From: Candidatus Altarchaeales archaeon WOR_SM1_SCG
GTDB taxonomy: Archaea; Altiarchaeota; Altiarchaeia; IMC4; WOR-SM1-SCG
Direction of reading: 5' to 3'
Assembly: GCA_001723845.1 (NCBI GenBank)
Contig: MCBE01000234.1
Coordinates: forward strand, 1 to 57,976
DNA: 57,976 bases
In this document: one piece after another, positions 35,808 to 44,414 of the stretch
Numbering within the stretch: position 1 is the stretch's first letter
How the letters are laid out: the number at the start of each line of letters is the position of its first letter
Notes under the pieces: model-generated
Database searches by the model: none
The model's input: the letters and a program-made list of their open reading frames with translations, nothing else
Told to the model about the DNA's origin: nothing
Program-made: the position numbers and the translations under genes

Positions 35808-36575
35808 ATGAAAGAGATTTTAGATAAATACGTAATAAAAGACATGAGTAGTTGGGAAAATGTTAATGCCGATTTGGTTATCACAGACCCTCCATTTGGA
35901 ATAGAATTTAGTGGGAAAAATGGGAATTATCACAGAAACGCTGATAATGTGGTGAGTGGTTATGTTGAATGGAGTGTGCCTGAATATGGAGAAAAAATAC
36001 AACAACTATTAGAATGTATAAAAAAGAATTTGAAAGAAAACGGGCAGGCACTTATATTTTCCGGCTGGAACAACAGCAATGTAATCCACGAAAAAATTAT
36101 AGGATTTAATGGGCTGACGCTAAGGGGAAAGTTATACTGGACTTATAATTTTGCCCCGGCATGTAAGATGAGACCCGCTCATAATGTGTATGAAATTTAT
36201 TGGATTACTAATGGTGACAGGTGGCATTTTCATAATAGATGTTCAACCCACCACTGCCAGATAGGGGAACCAAATTTAACGACACTTAATTTTAAAAGAG
36301 ATTACAAAGTTAATATGCCTAAGTATCCGACACGGCTTCCATTCAAACTTTTACAATGCGTCATAGAGCATTTTTCTAATAAAAACGATTTAATTTTTGA
36401 TCCCCTCTGCGGTAGCGGGATGGTCGGAGTGGTTTCACATAAACTTGAAAGAAATTTTATAATGGGGGACTTAAATAAAAATGGAAAAATTGTGTTTCAA
36501 CATCTATTGGATTATTATTTAAATAAAAATGGTCTGATACAAGACCAGAAATTAATGACCTGGTGGAAAAAATGA
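35808..36575 (+). CDS. DNA methyltransferase (N4/N6, beta-like order)
   Basis: A 255-aa protein. The catalytic motif TDPPFGIEF is at about 26-34. The SAM-binding motif FDPLCGSGMVG lies near the C-terminus (about 201-211), the motif order of beta-class or small type II methylases. A target-recognition stretch lies between (NRCSTHHCQIGEPNL). It modifies adenine or N4-cytosine at an unknown site. Its stop codon overlaps the start of the next gene (ATGA), the layout of a restriction-modification pair. Confidence 0.88.
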   Translation: MKEILDKYVIKDMSSWENVNADLVITDPPFGIEFSGKNGNYHRNADNVVSGYVEWSVPEYGEKIQQLLECIKKNLKENGQALIFSGWNNSNVIHEKIIGFNGLTLRGKLYWTYNFAPACKMRPAHNVYEIYWITNGDRWHFHNRCSTHHCQIGEPNLTTLNFKRDYKVNMPKYPTRLPFKLLQCVIEHFSNKNDLIFDPLCGSGMVGVVSHKLERNFIMGDLNKNGKIVFQHLLDYYLNKNGLIQDQKLMTWWKK

Positions 36576-37795
36576 ACGACTTAAATTTTGTTAAGGAATT
36601 GGTGTTTAAAATTGCCGAAATTGGTAATGGAAGACAGGTTATTGATGCTCCTAATTTAAAGGATATTGAGGTATTTAAACATTTCTTTGATAGGGATGGC
36701 AATTTGAAACTCGGTGACTTAAACTCAATAGATGGGGCATGGACAAGAAGAGAGGTATTGACGAGATATCTTTTATTAAATGTTGTTCTGGATCAAGGTC
36801 CAGATATACCGGGGGTCAGGGAACTTTTGAAAAATGTTACAAATGCGCTTTACAGAAAGGAGATTAGAATATTTCATAAACCTTTGGATTTCTTTAGAGA
36901 ATTGAATATCTCAGTAGATGAGATATTGAACAAACATAAATCCGTAAAAAGAATAAGATCTGAAGAATGGGCAAAACTAAACAATGCTACACCTAATAGA
37001 TACAATCTATTTTTTGCCCAATCGCCAAGAGGTATTGTCTCAATCAATCAAGTATTGGATTACGGACTTCACAGGTGGGGCGTTCCGTTATGTGTTCCTT
37101 TGCTTTTAGAAAAAGATTTAGGCGAGGATAGAGAATCTACTCAACCGCTTATAGAATATTTAGAAATCTTTGAATCTTCTGAAATAATGAGTAAACGATT
37201 AAAGGATAATGAGAGATATGGACTCGGTAGTGCTATCGGTGATAAAGCATGCCATCTGTTTGTAAAATGGTATATTCATACCTTTAATTTATCCTCCCAG
37301 AAGGGAGATGGGTGGAGTAAGTGGTCTTATGAAGTTCCATTTGACAGTAACGCAGGGAGGGTATTGTTCAGGACAGGGTTTTTGCTAAATCTTGCAGGTT
37401 TGAAAGATTATGAAGATTGGGAAGTTATACAAAAAGAGAAAGGTAAAGGCAATACCCATTATATTCGGGTCACTAATATCAGAAAGAAAAAAGTAAATGG
37501 CGACATAGACGATATAGAAATTAAGGAAAACTATAACGATGTTGTTTTAAATCACTTTAGGGGCTGTCCGACATTTCAAACCCTCTCCGATAAGAAATTA
37601 GAAACCAAAAAAAATAAAATAAGAATATCTCAGATTCATGCACTTGCACACAACAATCCTTTGATTACATCCAAACTAAACTTTCCATCCCTAACAAAAC
37701 TCCATATTCTCTTTAAATTATGGGCCAAACATACCAAATCAGACTCAGTTTTCACTTTATCCACGCCCCTTGTCAAGAATGTCCTCATTCCTTGA
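36572..37795 (+). pseudogene. Methylase partner (probable restriction enzyme), 3' end replaced by IS
   Basis: The ATG at 36572 overlaps the methylase stop by four bases. Genuine sequence runs to about residue 330 (VVLNHF, near 37559). From RGCPTFQT onward the frame reads through the left inverted repeat and antisense of the transposase gene, adding about 78 foreign residues. I do not recognise the family. Visible features are a helical N-terminus and a GDKACHLFVKWYI segment reminiscent of helix-hairpin-helix glycosylase-fold enzymes. Its place beside the methylase suggests an endonuclease. Loss of the native C-terminus probably inactivates it. Confidence 0.7.
37562..37573 (+). repeat. IS left inverted repeat
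   Basis: GGCTGTCCGACA, the inverted match of 39636-39647. It lies inside the reading frame of the methylase partner gene and marks where native coding sequence ends. Confidence 0.9.
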
Positions 37796-39303
37796 TTTTC
37801 TTTTATGTCTCCAAACGGCTTTTCAGCGATCATCCCTCGGATTTTATACTTTTCTTTCGCTTCTTCAGTGTACATTTTTTCCTTCATTTTCAGCCGATCC
37901 TTCCAGTACTCATCGATAGTGACGGTTCTGAATTTCCCTGTTGTACATTCATTTTTATGTGGGCAGTTATCACATGCAGTACCTTTGTAAACTCGTTTTG
38001 TTCTGCCCTTTTTATCAGTATATTCATGCGAAAACACTAATTTTTCGCCTTCCGGGCAACTAAATTCATCCTCCGCTTCATCATATTTGAAATTACCTCT
38101 ATCATAAGGTTTTTCTTCTAATTTTTTACCCTTCATTTCCTGTGCTTGTCCCTTGTCGGGAACAAACAGATCCAATCCTTTTTCGTTGGCATGTCTTATA
38201 TTTCCGCCACTGTAATAGCCGTTATCGATGCTTACTTCCGTGCCTTCTTCAAGTTTACCGATGTTCTTTTCAGCATCTTCAATCATTGGTTCAAATTGGT
38301 AAGCATCATTATAATCTTGAGTAACCTCATTTGCCACAATTATCCCCGCACCACTTTCTACAACTATTTGCAGATTGTATGAAAATTCAATCTTACCTTT
38401 CTTGTTTTTCATGAACCTGCTTTCAGGATCAGTCCAGCCAACAACATCTTTTCCACTCTTTTCCATTTCTTCTTTTGCTTTTTCCACCTTTTCCTTGATT
38501 TTTTCCATTTCTTCCTCATCACCTTTTTTAAATCTCTCTTTTATTTTTTCTGCGAGAGATTTGCGTTTTTTCTCTTTTTCATCTGGATTTTCTTGTTTCT
38601 CATCAGACGTGTTTTGATAATTTTCTTGTGATTCTTTCTTTTGAGAATTTTCATCTTCCCCCTTTTCTTTCTCGCTCAATTCCTTAATCTTTGCTTTCAT
38701 TTTTTCAGGTGTGTTAACATCATCAGGTAAATCCTCTCCGGTTTTGCCCATCCCATATGCTGCATCTTCCTCTTTATCAAGTGCAATTCCTTCCTCAATA
38801 AAATTTTTGATGTAATTATCAATATCTTCCAATGCATCTCTTTTCAATGTTTTTGAGTTAGATGCATTTGCTTTTTGTATTGTGCCATCTATTGAAAGAT
38901 GCCCCAGATTTGTAATCTCCATGTTGTTCGCAAGTTCCACTGTCGTTTTGAACGCAGTCTCTATCATTTTTGGGTTATCTTTTCTGAAATCACTTATCGT
39001 TCTGAAGTCAGGCGTTGCCTGTCCTGCGTGATACATGAATACTATATTTACTCGTGCATTCTTTGCAATCTTTCGAGATGATCGCTGACCATCAATGGCA
39101 CTCTGGACATGTAATTTTACCATTATCCGTGGATCGTACGCAGGATGACCCGGCCCATCATATTTTTTATCAAGTTCGCTGAAGTCCATTGAATCAACAA
39201 CGCCTTCCACAAGGAAAGCAATGCCATCTTCATTTTGAATCAAGTTACCTATTGCTGGAGGGAACAACCAATTTTGTCCTGTTAATGTGGGAATATATGC
39301 CAT
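37636..39303 (-). CDS. IS1182-family transposase
   Basis: A 555-aa DDE transposase. The N-terminal DUF772-like region has DPRIMVKLHVQSAIDGQRSSRKIAKN, with the TPDFRTISDFRK pattern after it. The catalytic positions appear as LSIDGT, VSIDNGYYSG and IAEKPFGDIKEN. A long Lys/Glu-rich insertion (about 205-300) sits between the first and second acidic residues. A CxxCPHKNEC-type zinc segment precedes the last catalytic Glu. It appears intact. The gene is antisense to the tail of the methylase partner. Confidence 0.93.
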   Translation of the reverse strand: MAYIPTLTGQNWLFPPAIGNLIQNEDGIAFLVEGVVDSMDFSELDKKYDGPGHPAYDPRIMVKLHVQSAIDGQRSSRKIAKNARVNIVFMYHAGQATPDFRTISDFRKDNPKMIETAFKTTVELANNMEITNLGHLSIDGTIQKANASNSKTLKRDALEDIDNYIKNFIEEGIALDKEEDAAYGMGKTGEDLPDDVNTPEKMKAKIKELSEKEKGEDENSQKKESQENYQNTSDEKQENPDEKEKKRKSLAEKIKERFKKGDEEEMEKIKEKVEKAKEEMEKSGKDVVGWTDPESRFMKNKKGKIEFSYNLQIVVESGAGIIVANEVTQDYNDAYQFEPMIEDAEKNIGKLEEGTEVSIDNGYYSGGNIRHANEKGLDLFVPDKGQAQEMKGKKLEEKPYDRGNFKYDEAEDEFSCPEGEKLVFSHEYTDKKGRTKRVYKGTACDNCPHKNECTTGKFRTVTIDEYWKDRLKMKEKMYTEEAKEKYKIRGMIAEKPFGDIKENQGMRTFLTRGVDKVKTESDLVCLAHNLKRIWSFVRDGKFSLDVIKGLLCASA

Positions 39304-39318
39304 TTTTACATTTGTATT

Positions 39319-39477
39319 TTATTTTTTATTTTTTTCATACTCTCTGAAAACAGAAAGTATTTTTTCAACACTTCCAAGATATTTCACTACTCGCTGTTTC
39401 ATCTTTCCATTTTCTACCACCGTCTCCACAACATAGTAGTACTTATATCCAGAGATTCTTTTGTGTCTTATGAACAT
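39319..39477 (-). CDS. Small ORF upstream of the transposase inside the IS
   Basis: A 52-aa basic protein (starts MFIRHKRISGYKYYY, then ENGKMKQRVVKYLG) ending 15 bases before the transposase start. The sequence resembles the N-terminal pattern of other archaeal IS transposases (a KxxxGxYYYVVE..R..GKxKQRVVKYLG type found in IS1634/IS4-like enzymes). It may be a DNA-binding accessory or the remnant of one. The ORF is intact, and its position makes translational coupling to the transposase plausible. Confidence 0.6.
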   Translation of the reverse strand: MFIRHKRISGYKYYYVVETVVENGKMKQRVVKYLGSVEKILSVFREYEKNKK

Positions 39478-39635
39478 TATATTATATATTAGGCATTAAT
39501 CTTTAAAAGTTGTTTGATTTACTAAAAGCATATTCTTGTTAGACATTATATTTGAAAAATGGTGGTTTATCATTGCACAGAAAAAAATATCGAGAAAATA
39601 TCAAAAATAGCGATAATCTAAACGGTGTTCATAAT

Positions 39636-39647
39636 TGTCGGACAGCC
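39636..39647 (-). repeat. IS right inverted repeat
   Basis: TGTCGGACAGCC, the inverse complement of the left repeat at 37562-37573. Confidence 0.9.
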
Positions 39648-39650
39648 TCA

Positions 39651-39828
39651 GTAAGGTACATAAAAATATAAACTATCCTTTTTATCATCCGGGAATTTTT
39701 TTATTAATGTGGTTTTGCCTGTTCTCCGTCTCCCGATAATGGATATAAATTCAAATTCATTGGAAGCATATCTCTCTTCCGGTATTTTAAGTTCCCCTTC
39801 ACTGTTAATGAATATTTTATAATAATTA
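39651..39828 (-). pseudogene. N-terminal fragment of an archaeal AAA ATPase
   Basis: The minus-strand frame reads FINSEGELKIPEERYAS, then FISIIGRRRTGKTTLIKKF and DSLYFYVPY before hitting the IS end. This is the start of the archaeal ATPase family that normally begins FINREKEL and has a GRRRVGKT P-loop. No ATG is left, and the C-terminal 400 or so residues are missing. The rest was probably lost in a deletion adjacent to the IS. Confidence 0.7.
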
Positions 39829-39970
39829 CAATAATAGATTATTAAATAATAGATTATTGTTTTATGATCCCGGTTACTAAATTATTTATTTAATTTTTCA
39901 ATATGTTTATTCATATCATACTGATTTACTGGCATTCGGATTTCTACAAATAAATTATTCGTTTAACTTG

Positions 39971-41425
39971 TTAGATTAAACTCAATATATCGGATAAATC
40001 AAACAATACAACATCCTCTTCCCTTAGTTCTTCTTTTCCCTCTATCTTCTTTGCAATTACTCCGAAGTATTCATATCTGTCATTATTATGCCAGTTAACA
40101 TATCTTGATTTTTCTTTCAATTCATCCAGGATTTTTTTAGTATCGTTTATATTTAGTGTTTTCCATTTAACCTCTACAAAAAGTATCTCCTTTTTTTGTT
40201 TGTTTTGTTTATTAAGGGCAACTATATCAATCTCATCACTTTTTCTTTTCCCGGTCTTCTCATCCCTGTAAGAACCCCACCACTTTCCTATTTCATCAAA
40301 ATAAAACGGTAGTTTTTTATTTTTATTTATGCCGGTTAAAAATTCTTTACAAATTTCCTCAAATGACAAACCAACATAAGAGTTAAAATTCTGTTGTATC
40401 TCATTTAAAATAGGGTCATAGTTTCCAACTTCATAATAGCTTCTATTCCTATAAATAAAGCGAAACCAGAACCTGAAAAAATTATCCTTCAGATAGTATC
40501 TGCTCCTCTTACTTTTCAGGCTTTCGGTTACGGGAATCTCTCTTTTGATGACCTCCAGCACATCAATAAGATCATTAAGATACGGGGACAGTGATGTTTC
40601 CTTTATACCGATATGATTTGCTATCTCATTTGATTTTGTTTTACCAAGAGCAATTGCCGTTAATATACCGTAATACGCCTGAACTTCTTTTCCGAATTCC
40701 TCGGTTATAACTGTCCTGACTTCTTTTCTTAGAGGTGCAAGGTCATTTAAAAGAAGATCATTTATACTTTCCATTGGTTCTTTAATTTTAAAATCGCAAA
40801 TAAGGATGTAGTAGCGCGGCATTCCGCCGTATATCGAATAAAATTTTACAATATCCTCAAAGTCCGCTATACCAAAGTCATTTAAAATTTTAGATATTAT
40901 CTTAAATGAAAATGGTTTTAAATAGATTGTATTATGAGACCTGCCGAATAACGGTGCTTTTTTATCCTCAAATATTTTTTTCATCATTCCTATTGCTGAT
41001 CCGGATATTATAAGAAAGAGGTTTGAGGTATTTACATTAAGGTCAAAATACTTTTGAAGTTGTGTTATGAACGAGGGATACTGGTTCATAAATCTCTGGA
41101 ATTCATCTATTGCTATGATAATCTTTTTGTTTTTTGATTCCCCGAACATTATTTTTATTATATCTTCAAAGGACTCTGCTTTTACATAAGAAGGTAGTGA
41201 AAGCTCCGATACCAGTGTTTTATTAAATTCCAGGAGAAGTTCATTTTGCGTTTTCTCGTTATCAACATACAAATAGATTCCTTCTTTATCCATAAAAAAC
41301 TGTTTTATTAATTCCGTTTTTCCAACCCGCCTCATACCTACGATTATTGCGATTACGCTTTTATCCGGAATTTCAAGGAGTTTTTCAAGCACCATAAGCT
41401 CATTTTTCCTGTTGTAGAATCTCAT
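39971..41425 (-). CDS. Archaeal AAA ATPase with C-terminal nuclease-like (DUF234) domain
   Basis: A 484-aa protein. It starts FYNRKNELMVLEK and has P-loop GMRRVGKTEL and Walker B IIIAIDEFQRF, then an ISGSAIGMM sensor and the GGMPRYY winged-helix region. The C-terminal part (about 345-480) has a PD-(D/E)XK pattern (DEIDIVAL, then ILFVEVKWK). The family is common in archaeal accessory regions with no settled function; mobile or defence roles are suspected. The ATG at 41425 was chosen over an upstream TTG. The 39829-39970 gap holds only AT-rich sequence and a short orphan frame. Confidence 0.85.
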   Translation of the reverse strand: MRFYNRKNELMVLEKLLEIPDKSVIAIIVGMRRVGKTELIKQFFMDKEGIYLYVDNEKTQNELLLEFNKTLVSELSLPSYVKAESFEDIIKIMFGESKNKKIIIAIDEFQRFMNQYPSFITQLQKYFDLNVNTSNLFLIISGSAIGMMKKIFEDKKAPLFGRSHNTIYLKPFSFKIISKILNDFGIADFEDIVKFYSIYGGMPRYYILICDFKIKEPMESINDLLLNDLAPLRKEVRTVITEEFGKEVQAYYGILTAIALGKTKSNEIANHIGIKETSLSPYLNDLIDVLEVIKREIPVTESLKSKRSRYYLKDNFFRFWFRFIYRNRSYYEVGNYDPILNEIQQNFNSYVGLSFEEICKEFLTGINKNKKLPFYFDEIGKWWGSYRDEKTGKRKSDEIDIVALNKQNKQKKEILFVEVKWKTLNINDTKKILDELKEKSRYVNWHNNDRYEYFGVIAKKIEGKEELREEDVVLFDLSDILSLI

Positions 41426-41567
41426 TTCCAAAGATTATTATGATTATAATAATTATAGATATAATAATAATTATTTATTTCAAATTTATTATAAATATTA
41501 AACTTCTATCAAATTATTTATTCGATTCAATCGCTTCTTTATAAATATTAATTAATTTTTTTTTCAT

Positions 41568-42303
41568 TTAAAAGTTATGCTGTGCTTTCTTTTCTTTGGC
41601 AAGATCAACATCGGGATTTATAACTTCAATTCCTGCTTTATTGCAGTACTCAAGTGCGCTCTCGTCAATTAAAAAACCGATCATAACAGGTCGGACTTTC
41701 CCGAGTTTTTGCTCTACAAGTTTTATATCCCTTATGAAATAGGAAACATCCCTTCTCTGTACCCTTGATTTTATTTCAAAGAGTATTTTTTCGCCGTTGT
41801 TTCCATAAGCATCTCGTTCAATTTCCTCGCCGTCAATTTCCTCTGTGAAATGTTCAATTTTACCGTCCTTGATTTTCAAAGCCATTTCAATTACACCTTT
41901 TACGGTATCTTCAAAATGATAGCCGCCGCGGCGCATGAAAGGAAGTAAACTGACACTTATCTCTTTCTGGCTTTTCTTTATTTCTCCCAGATCATTATCC
42001 ATTCTTGTAACCCTGTCATCTATTCTTGTAACCCTGTCATCTATTCTTGATACATCACTTTTTATACTCATAATCTCCTCATGCATCGCATCAAATCGCC
42101 TGTCCACTGCCTCAAACCGTTTATTTGATTCCTCCCGCATACTTTTTAATTCTTCTAAAATTCTGTTCATCTCCTCTCTTGCAGGGAATTTTTTTTCAAT
42201 TATTTCATAAAATTTATATTTTATTTCAGGTCTTTCTTCTAAAATCCAGGGCAGTGCTTCTATTACGCTCTCTGCTCTCTGCTGTGATTGCTGATGAAGC
42301 CAT
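41568..42303 (-). pseudogene. Coiled-coil PD-(D/E)XK (DUF3782-like) gene with a frameshift near its start
   Basis: The main frame (41568-42170, 200 aa) has a coiled coil with repeated SRIDDRVTR units (about 35-60). A nuclease-like domain follows (GEEIERDAYGNNGEKILFEIKSRVQRRDVSYFIRDI). In-frame coding sense continues upstream of its first ATG (VIEALPWILEERPEIKYKFYEII), as is typical of this family. The natural ATG at 42303 is in another frame. A 7-bp tandem duplication at 42267-42280 separates them, and removing one unit joins the two frames. A shorter product from the ATG at 42170 remains possible, since GAGGAG precedes it. Confidence 0.75.
42267..42280. repeat. Frame-breaking 7-bp tandem duplication (GCTCTCT x2)
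   Basis: Two exact copies of GCTCTCT lie in codons 9-13 of the DUF3782-like gene. With one copy, the ATG at 42303 would read MASSAITAESVIEALPW and onward into the main frame. Confidence 0.85.
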
Positions 42304-42476
42304 TTTTACTGTATTATGATTTAAATAAATTATATTACCTTTTCCAATCCCTATAAATCTGATTTTTGATAACCACCCTGTGTAAATGCTCTCATGATAT
42401 TGTACCTGGCAAAATTTTCCCGTTTAATCCCTTATCGATAACAAAATGATTCTTTAAATATTTACTTAAAATTTAA

Positions 42477-42680
42477 TTACCTCTTTGCATTCATCCACTC
42501 TAAAACATTTCTCATCCCCTCTCTCAAATCATATCCCGGCTTAAAGCCAAAATTTTTAATCTTTGAAACATCAAGTGCTATTCTTTGCACTTCTCCCTTT
42601 CTTTCTTCCGCGTATTCTGCCTTTACATCTTTATTTAATAATTCAGAAATTATCTCAATTAACCGGTTTACGGATGTCAA
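42477..42680 (-). pseudogene. Duplicated 3' end of the epimerase gene
   Basis: It encodes the last 58 or so residues of the epimerase at 43407-44327 (LIEIISELLNKDVKAEY onward). A 147-bp run (42517-42663) is identical to 43447-43593. The N-terminal three-quarters is absent, so it is a fragment. The exact identity dates the duplication as recent, or maintained by gene conversion. Together with the full gene it flanks the HepT-MntA module. Confidence 0.9.
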
Positions 42681-42707
42681 ATTTTAAAACATAATATAAA
42701 TTATCAT

Positions 42708-43065
42708 TCACGGAACGCTTTTCTCTTCTTCAAGAATTCTCATTATTCCCGGTCTGTCTTCGGGTATGTTTGTTGTTGCAACCTTCCAGATGACATCCAG
42801 GTCCACACCTGAATATTCATGTATCATCTTATCTCTCATTCCGGACATCGCTCTCCAGGGAATCTCCGGGTGTTTTTCCCGGACAGATGCGGGTATTCTC
42901 TTTGATGCTTCGCCCAAAACCTCAATCTGTCTTATCACCCCATCCTGTATTAAGCGGTTGTTTATAAAATCCTCGTATTCTATTTCATGAGTATATTCTA
43001 AAATACGCGACATCGCCTCAACCATGTCTTTCCGGATAGTCCAGAAATTCCCTGTTTTCCTTCAT
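42708..43065 (-). pseudogene. hepT: HepT-like HEPN toxin with a one-base frameshift
   Basis: The main frame (42708-43025) carries the HEPN RNase/AMPylation-target motif RDKMIHEY (R-x4-H-x-Y) and the IRQIEVLGEASKRI segment. The true start is probably the ATG at 43065, which overlaps the mntA stop codon (ATGA). Its first ten codons (MKENREFLDY) fit the family, but an extra C at 43034-43035 shifts the frame. Removing it gives DYRKDMVEAMSRILEY. As written, only a truncated product from an internal ATG can be made. It could be decay, slippage or a sequencing error. Confidence 0.8.
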
Positions 43066-43352
43066 ATATACTGCACCTCCCTTAATATATGTTTCCCTAT
43101 CCTCGGTTTTAATGCAGTTTTCATAACCAGGTCAACTTTAACTCCTATCAGGTTACTGAGATAATCCTCAAGGTCAATGAACTCCCATCCCGGGGGACCG
43201 TAAAATTCCACGAGCATATCAACATCACTTTTCTCTGTTTCCTTACCCCTTATGTAAGAGCCAAACACTCCAATCTCCTTTACCCTGAATTTATCCTTCA
43301 ACTCCTGTTTGTGTTCCGCCAGCATTTGCTTTATTTCATTGAATTTCATCAT
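43062..43352 (-). CDS. mntA: MntA-like nucleotidyltransferase antitoxin
   Basis: A 96-aa minimal nucleotidyltransferase. It has the GS-x10-D-x-D signature in GVFGSYIRGKETEKSDVDMLVEF and a closing VKVDLVMKTALKP strand with the third Asp. In the HepT-MntA toxin-antitoxin family this enzyme adds AMP to the HEPN toxin and silences it. It is the first gene of the module and overlaps hepT by four bases. It is intact, unlike its toxin partner. Confidence 0.9.
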   Translation of the reverse strand: MMKFNEIKQMLAEHKQELKDKFRVKEIGVFGSYIRGKETEKSDVDMLVEFYGPPGWEFIDLEDYLSNLIGVKVDLVMKTALKPRIGKHILREVQYI

Positions 43353-43406
43353 TTATTTTTTAATTTTCTCTAATATTATTAAATTTATTAAATATTTAAA
43401 TTCCAA

Positions 43407-44327
43407 TTACGCTTTCCCATTCATCCACTCCAGGACATTTCTCATTCCCTCTCTCAAATCATATCCCGGCTTAAAGCCAAAATTTTTAATCTTTGAAACA
43501 TCAAGTGCTATTCTTTGCACTTCTCCCTTTCTTTCTTCCGCGTATTCTGCCTTTACATCTTTATTTAATAATTCAGAAATTATCTCAATTAACTCCTTTA
43601 CGGATGTCTCAATTCCCGTGCCGACATTAAAATTATCATTATTTAATTTATTTATTGCAAGTAAATTCGCTTCCACAACATCATAAACATGCACATAGTC
43701 CCTCGTCTGCTTTCCGTTACCGAAAATAACCGGTTTTTTATTATCCAGAACCCGGTTTAAAAATATCGCGATAACGCCTGCCTCGCCGAGAGGGTCTTGC
43801 CTGGGACCATAAACATTTGCATACCTTAAATTCACATAATCAATGCCGTAAGTTTCGTGATATATCCGGATGTATTTTTCCGCTGCAAGTTTTGACGCAC
43901 CGTAAGGGCTTATGGGGTCTGTCGGGTGTTTTTCGTTGCAGGGAAGGTACCCGGGATTCCCGTAAATAGCGCCTCCCGATGAGGCATAGATTATCTTTTT
44001 TACATCTGATTTTCGCATGTTTTCAAGAATATTTATGGTTCCCGCTACATTCACATCAAGGTCATATCCCGGGTCGGAAACGGATTTTCTCACATCTATC
44101 TGCGCAGCTTCATGAAAAATCACTTCAACATCTTCCAGATCATGAGCGTTGAAGTTCCTGATATCTCCTTTAATAAATTTAAAATTTTTATTATTTATCG
44201 CGTTATCCAGGTTTTCAATCCTGCCTGTAGAAAGATTATCAATTACCTTTACTTCATAATCCGCTTTAAGCAGGGCATCTGTGATGCTGCTTCCTATGAA
44301 TCCTGAGCCGCCTGTTATTAGAATCAT
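43407..44327 (-). CDS. NAD-dependent nucleotide-sugar epimerase/dehydratase
   Basis: A 306-aa extended short-chain dehydrogenase. The Rossmann motif GGSGFIGS is at residues 6-13, the SSG/A element in YASSGGAIYG, and the catalytic YGASK (YxxxK) follows. The sugar-binding segment reads NVYGPRQDPLGEAGVIAIF and RDYVHVYDVVEANL. The pattern fits UDP-glucose 4-epimerases (GalE-like), which supply galactose-type sugars for surface glycans. The adjacent exosortase and GT-C genes support that use. Its last 60 codons are duplicated at 42477-42680. Confidence 0.92.
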   Translation of the reverse strand: MILITGGSGFIGSSITDALLKADYEVKVIDNLSTGRIENLDNAINNKNFKFIKGDIRNFNAHDLEDVEVIFHEAAQIDVRKSVSDPGYDLDVNVAGTINILENMRKSDVKKIIYASSGGAIYGNPGYLPCNEKHPTDPISPYGASKLAAEKYIRIYHETYGIDYVNLRYANVYGPRQDPLGEAGVIAIFLNRVLDNKKPVIFGNGKQTRDYVHVYDVVEANLLAINKLNNDNFNVGTGIETSVKELIEIISELLNKDVKAEYAEERKGEVQRIALDVSKIKNFGFKPGYDLREGMRNVLEWMNGKA

Positions 44328-44414
44328 TGTTAAAATTTTTTATATTGAAATTTATATTGAAATTAAAACTTAGATTAAGATTTAAATTAATTATTGAGAT
44401 TACAACATCTAAAT

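Larger units (their letters stand above)
37560..39650 (-). mobile_element. IS1182-family insertion sequence
   Basis: The element is about 2.09 kb and bounded by inverted repeats with a perfect 12-bp core GGCTGTCCGACA at 37562-37573 (left) and, inverted, at 39636-39647 (right). The outer bases GRGG are also shared. It carries the transposase (37636-39303) and a small upstream ORF (39319-39477). No clear target-site duplication is visible. With different broken genes on each side, this suggests a deletion after insertion. Confidence 0.9.

Noticed and set aside
39860-39970. Short minus-strand frame ending MNKHIEKLNK before a stop
   Set aside because: Only about 25 codons with no start and no recognisable family; it may be a relic but cannot be supported as a gene.
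42477-42680. Independent small protein of 67 aa
   Set aside because: It is a duplicated 3' fragment of the epimerase gene with 147 identical bases, not a separate gene.
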